The notes under the pieces are model-generated. The model had not been told where the DNA came from, did no database searches, and worked only from the letters and a program-made list of their open reading frames with translations. The translations under genes were made by a program, and so were the position numbers. Positions 44,686-56,362 of a stretch of 64,000 bases of DNA are shown one piece after another; position 1 is the first letter of the stretch, and every line of letters begins with the position of its first letter. This DNA comes from Fistulifera solaris (taxonomy: Eukaryota; Bacillariophyta; Bacillariophyceae; Naviculales; Stauroneidaceae). The DNA lies in NCBI GenBank assembly GCA_030295235.1, contig AP026125.1:2108001-2172000 (forward strand). Reading direction: 5' to 3'.

Positions 44686-45356
44686 TCATGATGCGCTTTC
44701 CTCCGCCTCTGTTAGGAGTAATGGTTGAACATCTGCGCGATCCACTTCGACATCAATCATCTGGCAAACGAAGCCGCACGTGTTAGTCGCGATGATTATC
44801 AAAAATGCGTATTCACATTTACACATGCCTATTTCGTGATACTCGAACTTACCATGGCCAAATGAAAATCGTGTCGCGACAACCCACCCAGAACCAAAGT
44901 ACGACAACGGACGGAAGTGACCACTTGCCAGTTTTTCTTGACAATTCTCCGTTCGAGTGACAGTACCGACGGAAAGTGATTGTTGATTTGTGCCACGGCA
45001 GCTATTTTGTGAAGAAATCGTGCACCCGAAAGATAATCGGGATGAATGAAGTGTCTTGTCAACGACAATGGTACAGTCAAATCCTCTTCATTCATTTCAA
45101 ACGTCCACTGTGAATGGATTGTTGACTTTAACATGGTGGCGTCGGTCATAGACAAAGGCTTACCCTCTTGTCCGTAAGGATCGCATTTTTGATTGGGCCG
45201 CTTCGCCAAAGGATCGTATATTGGCTTGGATGTCGAAGAAGACGAACGTTTGCAAAAGAAGGAGGAAGGACGATAATTCGTTGTGTGACGAAATGCATTA
45301 CGGATAGCTATTCTCCGCGCGATCTGTCCACACAAATTCTCTCCCACTTTAATCAT
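44686..45356 (-). CDS. Pterin-4a-carbinolamine dehydratase-like protein
   Basis: Exons 45356-44853 and 44760-44686 (GTAAGT donor, TTTGCCAG acceptor), 192 residues. The N-terminal 65 residues are Arg/Ser-rich, suggesting organelle import. The DCoH fold follows: WTFEMNEEDLTVPLSLTRHF, FLHKIAAVAQINNHFP, VVTSVRCRTLVLGGLSRHDFHLAMMIDV. The usual HHP and TH active-site pairs are altered (NNHFP, RT), so dehydratase activity is uncertain. Homologues recycle tetrahydrobiopterin or, in plants, assist plastid/mitochondrial functions. It converges on BUD23 with 63 bases between stops. Confidence 0.65.
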
Positions 45357-45450
45357 TCTGTTGCTAGCTTTAATTTAGATAGGTTGGCGAGTAAGAATGA
45401 AAGCAATGGTTGTCAATATGGCTCATCATCTCGCAAACTGCATCATGCCT

Positions 45451-45507
45451 CATGACTGAAATTCAGTCTTGGCGAAATACGGACATAACACTATAGGCTA
45501 TAGTATT
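45451..45507 (+). repeat. GACTG..CAGTC hairpin-family element
   Basis: CATGACTGAAATTCAGTCTTGG followed by a spacer and CACTATAGGCTATAGT. It sits in the 598-base divergent gap between the dehydratase-like and hemerythrin/RING genes; no gene is seen in the gap. Confidence 0.65.
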
Positions 45508-45667
45508 TTGGAATTGACTGATCCGGGTAAATTTCCCTGTTAAACGATTTCGTTGGGCAATACATTGAACTTCTAGTTCTAGGCGCTCTTTCTAAGCTTA
45601 TTTCTCTCATCACAAAAAGATCTTGGCGAAGTGAGAAGGAGAAAACAGAACCAGGAAATCTTTTCTC

Positions 45668-45717
45668 GTGACTTAAACGCAGTCTTGGAAAAGTGAGCTT
45701 ACACTTTGGAGGATAGT
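45668..45717 (+). repeat. GACTG..CAGTC hairpin-family element (diverged)
   Basis: CGTGACTTAAACGCAGTCTTGG, spacer, TACACTTTGGAGGATAGT. Same order of parts as the copy 217 bases upstream, but with one mismatch in the stem. Confidence 0.55.
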
Positions 45718-45954
45718 TTCACGCAATGCCTTAACGCTAATGATTATTCATTCGAGCTTTTCGCGAAGCGACGCGTGCTCGCGTGCTTCTCCTTGGCCGC
45801 CACGAACGAGGCACGAAGTTGTTCGCTGCACCATTTTGCGTCAACTTCATTCGTCCGTCTTCATTGCAAATGAATCCTTTTCCTTTTCTTTAGGACTAGT
45901 CCTAACGCATCGTTTTGTAAAGCGTTTTATATACATCAAACCCAACCCTTTGCA

Positions 45955-48303
45955 ATGTCAAAAGAAGAAAACATATCAGCTCTTTTTTTGTCAGAGAAAG
46001 TAGATGCAAAGCAGCATCATCGTGAACTTTTCAAAGATTGTGCTCTCGTAGAAATCATTCATCTTCACGATTGCTTGCGAGGATCACTCAAGGCACTGGA
46101 ACACGATGTACAAGACCTAGCAAAAGCCGTTCGTTCCGGTTCCGAAGAACAGCAAAGAATGCTAGAAAAGAAAGTGGCAGGACGATTTCAAGTCATTTGG
46201 AGTGTCTTTCGAGCGCATTCTTCCGCGGAAGATGAATTTATTTGGCCGGCGTTACAGCGAAAGACACAAGGACGAATTCAGGGACACAAACACAAAGGAA
46301 AGGACGCTATTATTGAACAAGAAGAATACGAAGAAGATCACGCGGATGAGGAACGCATGTTCTCCGAGATGGACCGATTGTTGACGCGATTGAGGCAATA
46401 TTTCCTTAAACCGGATTTGTCACGGCCCAGCAATATTCAACACACCGAACAAGTTATTACGGCTATTGCGCAACACACGTCGACACTGTCACAGCATTTA
46501 ATGCATCATTTGGAAAAGAAGAAACGCAATGCATGCCGCTGGTAGCTCAACATTTGTCGAAAGAAGAAATTCACGAACTCGTGGGGCAGATCATGGGCAA
46601 GCGCTCCGCCGATACGATTGCACAGATTATGACCATGGCAGTGCAAAGTTTGAACGAAGCAGATCGTATTGAAATGGTCAAGTACATGAAACAAGCCATG
46701 TCGGGTACGTTCTTTGATCGATGGCTTCTCATGTCGGGATGGATGTCACACGATGCACCGAACGCGGACATCGCGCCCAACGCGAGACCCGAACCACCAG
46801 AAAATGACGAAATTGCTGTGAATGAAGTTCAGGCGGGTGAGGCACAAAATCGTAATTTGAAACGAGGTGCAGATGTCGAGGAACAGGATGATGACACCAA
46901 GCGTGCCCGAATCGTTCCCTTGGAGGATGAAGAAGTCGAGGAAGGCAATTCTGGAGGATGGACGAGTCCGGAAGAACTGGAAAAGTTCATTCGTGCCATT
47001 GCTACAAATCCAGCACTAACGGCAGCGCAAAAGAACTCGACTATACAAGGTCTGCGTGATAGTGTTTGGAAAAGCAACAAGAAACATCGGGGATCTCGTC
47101 CGGCGGCTGCGACGGTCGTTAATTCCACCACCAGTTTTCACCAGCCTCGTTTTCCATCGACTGAACCGGGTCGCCCAGCTCTAGTCACTGCTTCCTCGAC
47201 TCGGCGAGTGACACCGCCATCCATGTATTTCAAGAAGAACAAGGCAGGGAAGGTGGTAGTGATATCACCCAATGACTCTCCATCATTATCGTCTGAGCCC
47301 TTGCCTCTTTTTTTCGGCATCAGAGATGGCACCTACATACCACGATGGTGCTGCAGCATCTGTGCTCGGATGTCCACATTACGCTCGCGCATGCAAACTG
47401 CGACATCCCAATTCGGGTCGGTTGTACACGTGTCGATTGTGTTGCGAACAACAACGTGAATTGGCCAGTGGTGATCCGGACGACCCACTTGACCGTTATG
47501 CCGTTACCGAAGTCCTGTGTATGAAGTGTCATGCGCTACAACCTGCTGGAGATCGTTGTATCAATGCGGAATGTGAATCACGAGGAAAACCATTCTCCAA
47601 GTACTTTTGCCGCATCTGTCATTTGTACGACGATGCCGCCAATAAAAATATTTTCCACTGTCCCTATTGTAATTGCTGTCGCCTAGGAAAAGGTCTTGGA
47701 ATTGACTTCCGGCATTGCATGGTACGTACCTGGTAATGCGATTTCAATAAGTTAGGTAATGATTTTCGGAAGGTGCTCACAAAATTGTTGCTTTGTTAAC
47801 AGCGGTGCAACGCCTGTGTATCGCTCGCTGACGATGACCACCAGTGTATCCCTCAGAAATTGCAAGGAAGCTGTCCGATTTGTCACGAAAGTCTCTTTCA
47901 ATCGACGGAACCTTTACGTGGTCTTAAATGCGGCCACGTAATGCACATGTCTTGTTTCACTGAGTATCGCAGGGGGCATTCGTACACTTGTCCGTTGTGC
48001 ATGCGGTCTATGGACGATATGAAAGGTAAGCTTTCACCAAGCGGATTGGATGATCTTCTAAGTGAGGGTCTCACAAGTCATTCATGCCTGTTCTTTGTAG
48101 ACTATTTCGCTATGCTGGATGCAGCGGTGCGCATGCAACCCATGCCGGCAGCCTATCTGACAACGAAGAGCAACATTTATTGTCAAGATTGCGGGAAAAC
48201 GGGACAAGTGCAGTATCACTTTGTGGGTCTGAAATGTTCCGATTGTGGAAGCTACAATACGAGAGAGATGGGACGAGTTGACTGTTCCGATGAGGTGCGG
48301 TAG
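45955..48303 (+). CDS. BRUTUS/HRZ-like hemerythrin-CHY-RING E3 ubiquitin ligase
   Basis: One gene in several frames and exons. Residues 25-195: a hemerythrin domain (LHDCLRGSLKALEHD, FRAHSSAEDEFIWPAL, HADEERMFSEM, HTSTLSQHLMHHLEKEE), followed by MPLVAQHLSKEEIHELVGQIMG, the post-hemerythrin segment typical of BTS/HRZ proteins. After an acidic, disordered linker come the CHY zinc finger (LGCPHYARACKLRHPNSG..CRLCCEQQ), CTCHY finger (KYFCRICHLYDD, CPYCNCCRLG), RING (CPICHESLFQS..CGHVMHMSC..CPLC) and zinc ribbon (YCQDCGKTGQ..CSDCGSYNTR). Introns: 47722-47802 and 48026-48100. Frame changes occur at AAAA 46514-46517 and at the T7 run 47308-47314 (indel or intron). Plant homologues bind iron and degrade iron-response regulators. 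Confidence 0.85.
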
Positions 48304-48499
48304 AGCTGTTCCACGTTACGTTTTTGTTAGATTATCGTTTTAAAGTCAAGTTCGGCTTGAGCACCTTTCACAATTGTAGTGCTAGATTTTGTCCGATTTG
48401 ACAGGTATTTCTACGCCCACTATTTGAAAGATCTTCACGTCAAAATATCCTTAAATAAGCAAATCTTGGTTTTTATCGATTCATACATCGTTATAGCTC

Positions 48500-50933
48500 T
48501 TACTCAGCGTCCTCGTCGTCTGGTCCCCCGTCAAAGATCATCGGAAGGTCGTCATCCGATTCGTCACTATCCTCGGCTGACTTCATTTCGCTTGGTTTTG
48601 CTGAAGCAAATGAGATCGGCACCTCCTTTTTCGATGCGGCCGTCTCATCGCGAGAGCTACCAGGGACTACCTCAGCTCCACTCAACTCTACTTTTGCAGC
48701 ACGAGGAACAGGCTCAGCTACTACATGTTTTTGTTGTCTGTCACTATCATTGGGAGTTGGTGCTGATAACAAGGTTTCCTCTTGAATTATCGACTTTGAC
48801 TTTTTGCTAGTCCCCCCTTCATCACTTTCCGGCGTTGATCCTGGCCGTTTTAATGATAAGTTTTCTGGTTGTGCCGTATCCGAATTCATTTGCCCCAAAA
48901 TTGCCCGGCTGAGCATAGAAAACTCAGCATACATGTTTTCATCAACTGGTCTAGATCGAACAACTGACAAAGCTGGTATCCGCGCAAACATTGCCAATTC
49001 GCAGGTGCGCGATCCACCATATGCAGCTTCTGTTCCAGGAACGCCTATTCTTTCGGGCCCATGGACAGCATTTGCGGCTGTCCGTAAGACGTCATGGCTG
49101 AGGGAACTGGAGGCCCCGTCTCTCCACGGAACCTGCGCGCATGCAGATGCGAGTTTGAAAATGTCGCTACATGTTGTTTCCATTTGATGTAACTTCCCTG
49201 TTTTCAATTGTTCCAAACATTCGAATGTGATGCTCTCGATCAAGTTGCGCATGTTGAGCGATAAATATTCCCCCGCTACAATGACAGTTGACGTGAGACA
49301 TCGTGCCGACGCAGTCAAAACGCTGAATCGATCGAGCACAGATCCCCATTCTCCCAAGTCTTTCCCATTGACATTCAGATCGTCTTTACTCAATTTCAAA
49401 GATTCCAAAAGAAAGCCAGAAACATACTGAAGGGATTGTTCTAAATCTCTGGAACATTCCTGAGATTTTTTGCCGTTGGACAGCGTTGATTGTGGATCTG
49501 GTCCACATGTCAAAATTGCTGATCGAAACGAGTCGATGGCAGCAATTCGTGCGGGAATCGACCGGTGCAGCCAACGCCGTCGCGTACCTGTAAATTGCAT
49601 GGCACTGGAGGGGTCCACCACTTGGCGAACCGAAGCAGAACTGGTCGTTCGAAGGCCAGCATGAGCGATTTGATAAATCTTTCTGGTGTAAGAAAGTGGT
49701 GGCGCCATGGCGAGCAATCCATTGAACAAAGAAAGCCCGCTAATGAACACCACATTGGCTACATCCCGAGCAAGAACAATCGTATTTAGCAATCCACCAT
49801 CCAAATACTCGGCACGTAACCGTTTGTTGGTACCATGAAAAGAAGTCTCCGCCGTCAGAGGGAATGTCATCATTGTTTCCACGACTCGCAAAATCAAATC
49901 AACGTTGAATTCGACAACAGTAGATTCCTCTGGCCGTTTCAATAGTTGTACACCCAACACCACCAAACCGTGAACTAAATTCAGAAAACGATGCCCGCGC
50001 TCTGTGTTATCACTTGCCTCACCCAATTGACTAATCCAGATATCCAACAGCCTTTGCATCAATGAATCTTGTTCCAGTGTTTCTTCGTAGACGTTGTTGT
50101 TTCGGTTCGGTTGCACCGTTGGGACAGTGCGCACAAGTACAAGCATCAAGCAGGACATGACCGCATCCAAACGAGGCCCCGAAGGGAGAGCTGTCAACAA
50201 CCGTGCCGCCGCTACTTGCACATTTGACTGGTTGCTGTCAAACAATGTTTTGAATGCCCACTCCCTAAGGTTGTTGAGCAGTTCCGTACTCCGTGCTAGT
50301 TTGATACCAAACAAAGTGACGAGCGCTGCCGCTGATTGCAAAATTGCTTCTCTCATGAGCGATGTTTCCTCATCGTCGATATCATCACTCGGTTTAGCGT
50401 TTGTTTCTACAGTCGCTAATTGTTGCAGCAACTGCTTTCCCAAAGTTCCCATGATTTCGAACGATGCGATAGTACTTGTATCGGGATTCTCGGCCGTACG
50501 AACTGTCTGACAGATAGTATTGATGAGATCCGCCGCTAACGCGACAAGAAGACTGGACTGATGATTGGAATACGAAGAGAGAATACGGAGAATAGCCGAT
50601 ACAATTAATTGTGCATCGACCGTCGGTCCTTGTGACGAGCGTTCGTCGGATTTCGACGACTTGTTTCCTCCTCGTTTTGTACTTTGCGTGGAAGCATTCT
50701 CCAAAACCGTTTGTGCATCGTGATGATTGTGGTAAAATAAAGTCCCTCTTCGACTGATAGTAGAAATGAGGAGTTGCAATGCATCCACCACTGGCTCATA
50801 AAGATCACAATCTTCGATATTCTTTTCGTACAATCGCAAAGACGAAGCACTTCCTGCCCCGTTGGCAACGCGTCTGTGGGAAGAGGAGGTTGAATCATCG
50901 TCATAGATTTTTTTGTGAGACAAACATATCCAT
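48500..50933 (-). CDS. PELP1/RIX1-like HEAT-repeat protein (tentative)
   Basis: A long open frame of alpha-helical repeats (LLVALAADLINTICQTV, LIVSAILRILSSY, VQVAAARLLTALPSGPRLDAVMSCLML) ends in a disordered acidic tail, ..SDESDDDLPMIFDGGPDDEDAE, which recalls the conserved acidic DGGPD ending of PELP1/Rix1 ribosome-biogenesis proteins. That assignment is weak. The open frame continues upstream to 51196, but that extension enters a dispersed repeat. Removing one base from the T7 run at 50908-50914 instead gives an ATG at 50933 with start MDMFVSQKIYDDDS, which I prefer. It is about 810 residues, with no membrane segments. Confidence 0.45.
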
Positions 50934-51124
50934 TCGTTGTATAATATCAAGAGAACGTTGTGTTCTAGATTTGCAAAGAACATGAGCACACGGGTGGAGG
51001 AGGACGCGAAAGAAAGACGCGAAAAAGGGTGCGCGAAAAGTTTGGCCCCGCGGATAATCTGGAATTCCGGATTCCTTTGTGAAAACGTCGCAATGCGCGC
51101 TGCGCGCAAAAGCAACCACCAATA

Positions 51125-51745
51125 ATCCAGTCGTGGATTTGTGAAACCAACAGTTTGGGTCATAGTAAAAACATGTAGGTCAGGATTCGAGAGCATTTGT
51201 GGCCTGAAATTGCAATTGACCGGAATTCCAAGGTTAGCACATAATTAGCTTTAGATCTATTATTGTATTGAGATTATAATCAAACTCGAAGAAGACAACA
51301 AATTCGCGCTGCAGGCTGCATGCAGAAAAGGATTGAAGAAATCCAGTCGTGGATTGGTAGAACCCACAGTTTGGATGATAGTAGAAACATGTGGGTCAGG
51401 GTTCGATAGCATTTTTGGCCTGAAATTGCAATTGACCGGAATTCAAGGTTAGCACATAATTAGCTTTAGATCTATTATTGTAATGCGATTATGATCAGAC
51501 GCGAAAAAGACAACGAATTCGCGCTGCAGGCTGCATGCACAAAAGGATTGATGCAGTCTCATGACAGAAATCCAGTCGTGGATTGGTAGAACATACAGTT
51601 TGGATCATAGTAAAAACATGTAGGTCAGGATTCGATAGCATTTGTGGCTTGTGGCCTGAAATTGCAATTGCGCGGAATTCCAAGGTTAACACATAATTAG
51701 CTTCAGTTCTATCAACGTAATGAGACTATAATCAAACGCAAAAAT
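51125..51745 (+). repeat. Three tandem copies of a ~216-236-bp repeat including hairpin elements
   Basis: Three units begin at about 51128, 51341 and 51567 with AATCCAGTCGTGGATT, then ACAGTTTGG, ATAGTAGAAACATGT, GGTCAGGATTCGATAGCATTT, TGAAATTGCAATTG, and TTAGCACATAATTAGCTT. The third has the full hairpin CATGACAGAAATCCAGTC. The first merges into the upstream end of the PELP1-like open frame. Confidence 0.85.
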
Positions 51746-51786
51746 GACAACAATGCGCGCTCTATTTATTGCCTTGCTTCGAGTGT

Positions 51787-51823
51787 CTACGTGAAAGTCA
51801 CGTAGGCCCCGTCGGAATTTTAC
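51787..51823 (+). repeat. CTACGTG/CACGTAG element, copy 4 (truncated)
   Basis: CTACGTGAAAGTCACGTAG followed by GCCCCGTCGGAATTT; the CGACAGAGGGGG tail is missing. Confidence 0.75.
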
Positions 51824-52006
51824 TACGTATCGATGTAGGTAGCACATTCACAATTTCGGATTTGACCTCATCGATTCAAATTTCCGAAAGCGACAAATAT
51901 CATCAGAACAATTTTCTAACGTCACGGATTACCTGAGCAAGATTTGTCATCAAATTGGAACGTCAAAACTTGAAAAAGACAGCAGATGCACCGCTGTTGC
52001 GGATGA

Positions 52007-52066
52007 CTACGTGCGTTTCACGTAGAACCCCGTAGGGAAAATTTATCGACAGAGGGGGCACCCGGA
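52007..52066 (+). repeat. CTACGTG/CACGTAG element, copy 5
   Basis: CTACGTGCGTTTCACGTAG, then AACCCCGTAGGGAAAATTTA, TCGACAGAGGGGGCACCCGGA. It lies 155 bases upstream of the TULIP/PDZ gene start; the rest of 51197-52221 holds only the repeats listed. Confidence 0.85.
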
Positions 52067-52221
52067 GTTTCTTCCTTTTTATTATCGTCGCGACGCGCAA
52101 CGCGAGGAAACAAAAATACAGAAGACACTTTTGTTGCGTTCATCTTTCATTACAGCACTATAAACAGCGATTTGCCTTACATTGATCAGCTTCGAGCGAC
52201 CTCATTACTTGACAAAGAAGA

Positions 52222-55200
52222 ATGGCGCCTTCTTTTTCACCCGGCGAGGCTGTTTCTACAATTTTCGGAGCCGGAGTCGTCGTACACCATGACCTCCAAC
52301 TGCAACAATATTGCGTTTGTTTATGGCGAATTCCTGGAAAATCTATCGCGTCTTCCTCCGTAGCGTACTTACAAGCTTCGGCAATCGTCGAGAAGATTCC
52401 GGTAGCTCCCGGAATGTTTACGAAAGTCGTACAGTCCTCGGAAGGCAAAGAAGCAGAAGAAAACAGTAAGGAAGTACTCGTGCACTGTTACGATGCTACA
52501 AACAAAACGTTTCTTGTTTCGGAGGTTCTTTCCGATAACAACAAGAAAAATGAATCAACAGAGTTATCTTTAGCGCTGTCTCACAAACAGTCACTGCCGA
52601 AACACGTATCCGCACTGCAATCTGTCACATCCCAGGAACTACAACCAGCACCGGCCGCTCAATTCTATCCATTTCTAGAAACTCTCATGAAGAGGGCGGA
52701 TGATACTGTCGTCATGACACGAAATATGTTACAAAGTCAACAAACGCAGCAGTTTCTGCAACACACCGACCGCGTCACGTCACAAGCTGTGCAAGCCGCC
52801 TCCTTGTCCGCCAACGACGTGAAAAATGTCGCACCTGCGGCGGAACAAGGATTGCATCAGGTAGTACAATTGATGAAAGATGAATCGTTGACGGAACTGT
52901 TAGAAACTTGTAAGAGTCGTTTGGATGAACTGGTACGCAGTACCGATATTTCCAAGACGACGCAACAAGTTCTCGAAAAGACGGGTATCCGCATTCAATT
53001 GCCCGAAAAGGCTTCCTTACAAAACACGCGAAAGGCCGCTTTGGAGGCACTGAATGATTTGTTGGAACGTCATAACAAAGGAGAAGACTGGCATGCGGTT
53101 CGGGGAGCAACTCGCGACACAATTTTCGACGACGTTTGATTCACTCGCGGCAGCGGCCAAATCCGATCGTCAATTGCAACAATGGTTTGGTGAGATCTCC
53201 GACAAAACAGCCATGTGGCAACAAGCCACGGGGAGACTTTTGCAAACACGGTCGGCGACTCTCTTTTAGAAGGCGCCAGTCGATTACAGAATCGTGCGGT
53301 AGCCTTAATTCGGCAAGCCAATTGGGCCGGAGATATTGGGTCACATTTCACCAAATCATTCACTGAGGGAGATGCTGCGATGGCTCGCGTCAAATCTTTG
53401 GAACTGGGGCGAGGCATTGAAATCTAGATTGGTTCACGCCATTGAGCTGAGAAGTGAATCGATTGGCGGATTGGATGGGATTATCGCTGGTGCATTGTCA
53501 GCTCTGGACCACAAAGGTAATGGCGATATCCAAGCATTACTTTCGAATTTGCAGAAACAAGCTAGCTCGGCAACAACCAACGCGCATGAAACGTTAATTA
53601 CTGTATTGTCGTCGCAGAGTGAGTACCGCGAAGCTGCTCTGATGCGACTCGAGAGGGTTTTGTGCTCGCTTTCCAGTCATTTGGGAGGGACACCGCAAGA
53701 GATTGCCGCAATGGCTCGTGGGGAAGGAGGTACCCATAAGATTTTTGAACCGATTGCCAAACAGGCCATGCAACAGATCGACCATCATTTGGATGCAGCT
53801 GAAACGCAGATCAAAGATCCAACCATATTGCATGTGTTACAAAAAGTCAGGAAGATTATGTCGGGAAAGATGTCTCCCAACGATGTGATGGATGAAATTG
53901 TATCCGTTTTGAACGATGACAAGGTAGTTGCAGCCAGCGAGACGATTGTACAGCACAGTGAGCATGTTCTCGATGCTCTTGAAGGCGTATCGGGTAACAA
54001 AGCCGTGGCCGATGCTATACAAATAGCTGAGCGTGCTGGAATCACAAAAGATTCAGTGCTGCAGGAGTTTGGGAAGCTTAACGTGGATGAGTTGATTGGG
54101 ACAGCAGGAACTGCTGTTACGGATGAGAAAGCTCGGCAACAACTACTATCGTCGGCCACAGATGCTGCTTTGGATTTTGCACTACGCGTCTTGCCGTCCA
54201 TGCCTGTACCTCCCTTTGAGGGAGTGAAAGACGGGCTCATTTATCACATATCCAATCTATCAATGAAAGGATTTCGTGTAAAAAAGGAAGACATTCACAT
54301 TGTTTTAGCAGGAATGCGAGCAACGAAAAGAGACCACAGGTCTTCCGCAATTTCTACGGAAGATAACAGTTCTTCTCTTTTGGGACTTACCAAGGACGAC
54401 TCCATGGAAGTTCAAGAGTTAGAAACTCAAGTGAAACCAACGGAGCTATTAATCATAGATATACGAGAGATATCCGCAGTTTTTGATAATGCTGAGTGGA
54501 GTTTTGAACAAACATACCTCCCTTACCTTAAGGGAGATGGGAAAGTCGATGTTAAGATGAGTGGTGGGGCGATACGACTACAATTCGAATTACGACGCCG
54601 TCGAAAGCAAACTGCAGAAGGCGCTGAGTTTTGGGAACCCGTGTTATGCTTACATGATAGGGAGTGCACCATATCGGATGTTGACATGAATTTGCAGGGT
54701 GATAGTAGACTGGCATGGATCATCAACAAAGCTGCAGGAATTTTTCGAGTTCCACTTAGAGATTATGTCGTACGAACAATAATTCGCATTATCGCCGATC
54801 GAAGCGGGTGGATTCTTAAGCGTCTGAATGATGTTTTGTCGCCTTACTGGGACGTTATTCTTCGCACAGCGAAGTTGAAAATGGTACGTTGTTCATCATT
54901 AGACCATAGTAGTGACTTGCCTCTTCTTTGTCTCACAACACCCTATAATTGAAGAACGACCTGGTAGAGGCGGATGAACATGTAGTTGTAGAAGAAGTAA
55001 AGAGTCAAGCTACAGTGATTGAATTAGTTTGGCGTGAGCGGCTTCCTCTAGGCATGAACTTACTAACAAACGATCCATCTGGTTTACTAAAAGTTGTGGA
55101 CTTTCCTCGCGGAAGTCAGGCACGTGCGGTTTGCGAGAAGCGAAACCTCACTCCAGCCTTGTTTGAAGGGGCGACCATCGTTGCTGTGAACGGTACGGAG

Positions 55201-56362
55201 TTCGAAACGGCTAGCGATGCCTTCGATGCGCTTCGTGAACCAGGACGGCCGAAAACAATCCGCTTTGAACTGGCCGAAAGCGAAGAAGCTGAAAAGCTGA
55301 GACTATTTGTCGAGGCCTCGAGAACAGAAAAGGTATCCGACGGGTACATCCGGGGGTCACCGCAACGCAATTTAGAGTATCGCATGGTTGAATTTATGTC
55401 GGATCGCGAACTGGGAATTGAATTTGGAACTTCGGTTGACAATGCATGCCTTGTTGTGACTTCCTTTCTAGAGAGCCCAAATGGTATTGTCTACGAAGCT
55501 GAGAAGTCAGGAAAGATTAGAATCAACGACATTCTTACACACATAAACGGGACTCTTGTGGCCGGAAAAGAAGGACCCAAAAAGGCTATAACTTTACTTG
55601 AGAAGAGCACGACGCAACAGACCATGACGCTTCAGTTTTCGGACCCGTACATGCACACAGTCTACGCACAAAAAAGTGAGCGAGGTTCCAGGAGCTGATT
55701 GCAATGGAGGGCCCGACGAGCTTGTACTCGAAGAGATTTTGCGCAAGGATGGTTCCAAACGGATAGCTGTCACTGGATTCAAAGAAGTAAGCGGAATGGC
55801 CGAAGGTGGCGGTATCATGCTCGGAGATTATTTAGTTTTTGTGAATGGGTTTCCAGTTGGTGCTGGTTGTCGATGGCTTGGCGTAGAACACAAGCCTGCT
55901 CTTGATGACGTCCTTGAGATGCTGCAAGAAGTATCGGCCTATCCCATGGGTCTCACATTCGCACGACCGAAACAAGGGAGTTCGTTGTGGGAAGCCAGCT
56001 TCGGAGAGACACATTTGCTTCGGGACGACGAAGCTGAAACAATTTGTATTACTGCGGAAAGCAGCGACAGAATTGGTTGTCTTTTCGATCAGGCAGACTC
56101 TGGGGATATCATGGTTCGCGACTTTCACGGCGTTCCCGGTCTTTTTCATCGCTATTTCGTTTCATGCATTGAGAATGATCTCCAACTTCCTCTGTCAATC
56201 GAGTCATTAAATGATGAACTTGTCCCTTCTTATGCTACCGTAGACATTGTCAGAAGTGCTTTGAAGCGCGGCTGGAACTCTGATAGCAGCGTCACTATGC
56301 AGCTTTGCAATGACCGAGTGAAAGATTGGTTGTACTCCTGTTGCGAAGAAGGGAGCACGTAA
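52222..56362 (+). CDS. Very long TULIP/HAM1-like lipid-binding protein with C-terminal PDZ repeats
   Basis: Continuous coding sense from the ATG at 52222 to 56362, about 1350 residues, through four frame changes, each corrected by one base in a homopolymer: GGGG 53102-53105 (one too many), GGGG 53230-53233 (one too few), GGGG 53406-53409 (one too many), A6 55670-55675 (one too many). An intron lies at 54884-54954 (GTACGT..TTGAAG). Residues 1-650 are helical, Gln/Ala-rich. About 54200-54883 resembles the HAM1/BPI (TULIP) lipid-binding fold: VKDGLIYHISNLSMKGF, WSFEQTYLPYLKGDGKVDVKM, LAWIINKAAGIFRVPLRDYV. From 55010 on come two or three PDZ-like units (LPLGMNLLTNDPSGLLKV, RELGIEFGTSVDNACLVV, GIMLGDYLVFVNGFPVG). 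Probably a membrane-contact lipid-transfer or tethering protein; inference. Confidence 0.65.

Noticed and set aside
45740-46003. 87-codon plus-strand frame upstream of the BRUTUS-like gene
   Set aside because: Overlaps the real start at 45955 in a different frame and shows no domain or presequence logic.
51495-51692. 65-codon minus-strand frame MLTLEFRA..
   Set aside because: Lies inside a dispersed repeat copy; matches the spurious extension of the PELP1-like frame.
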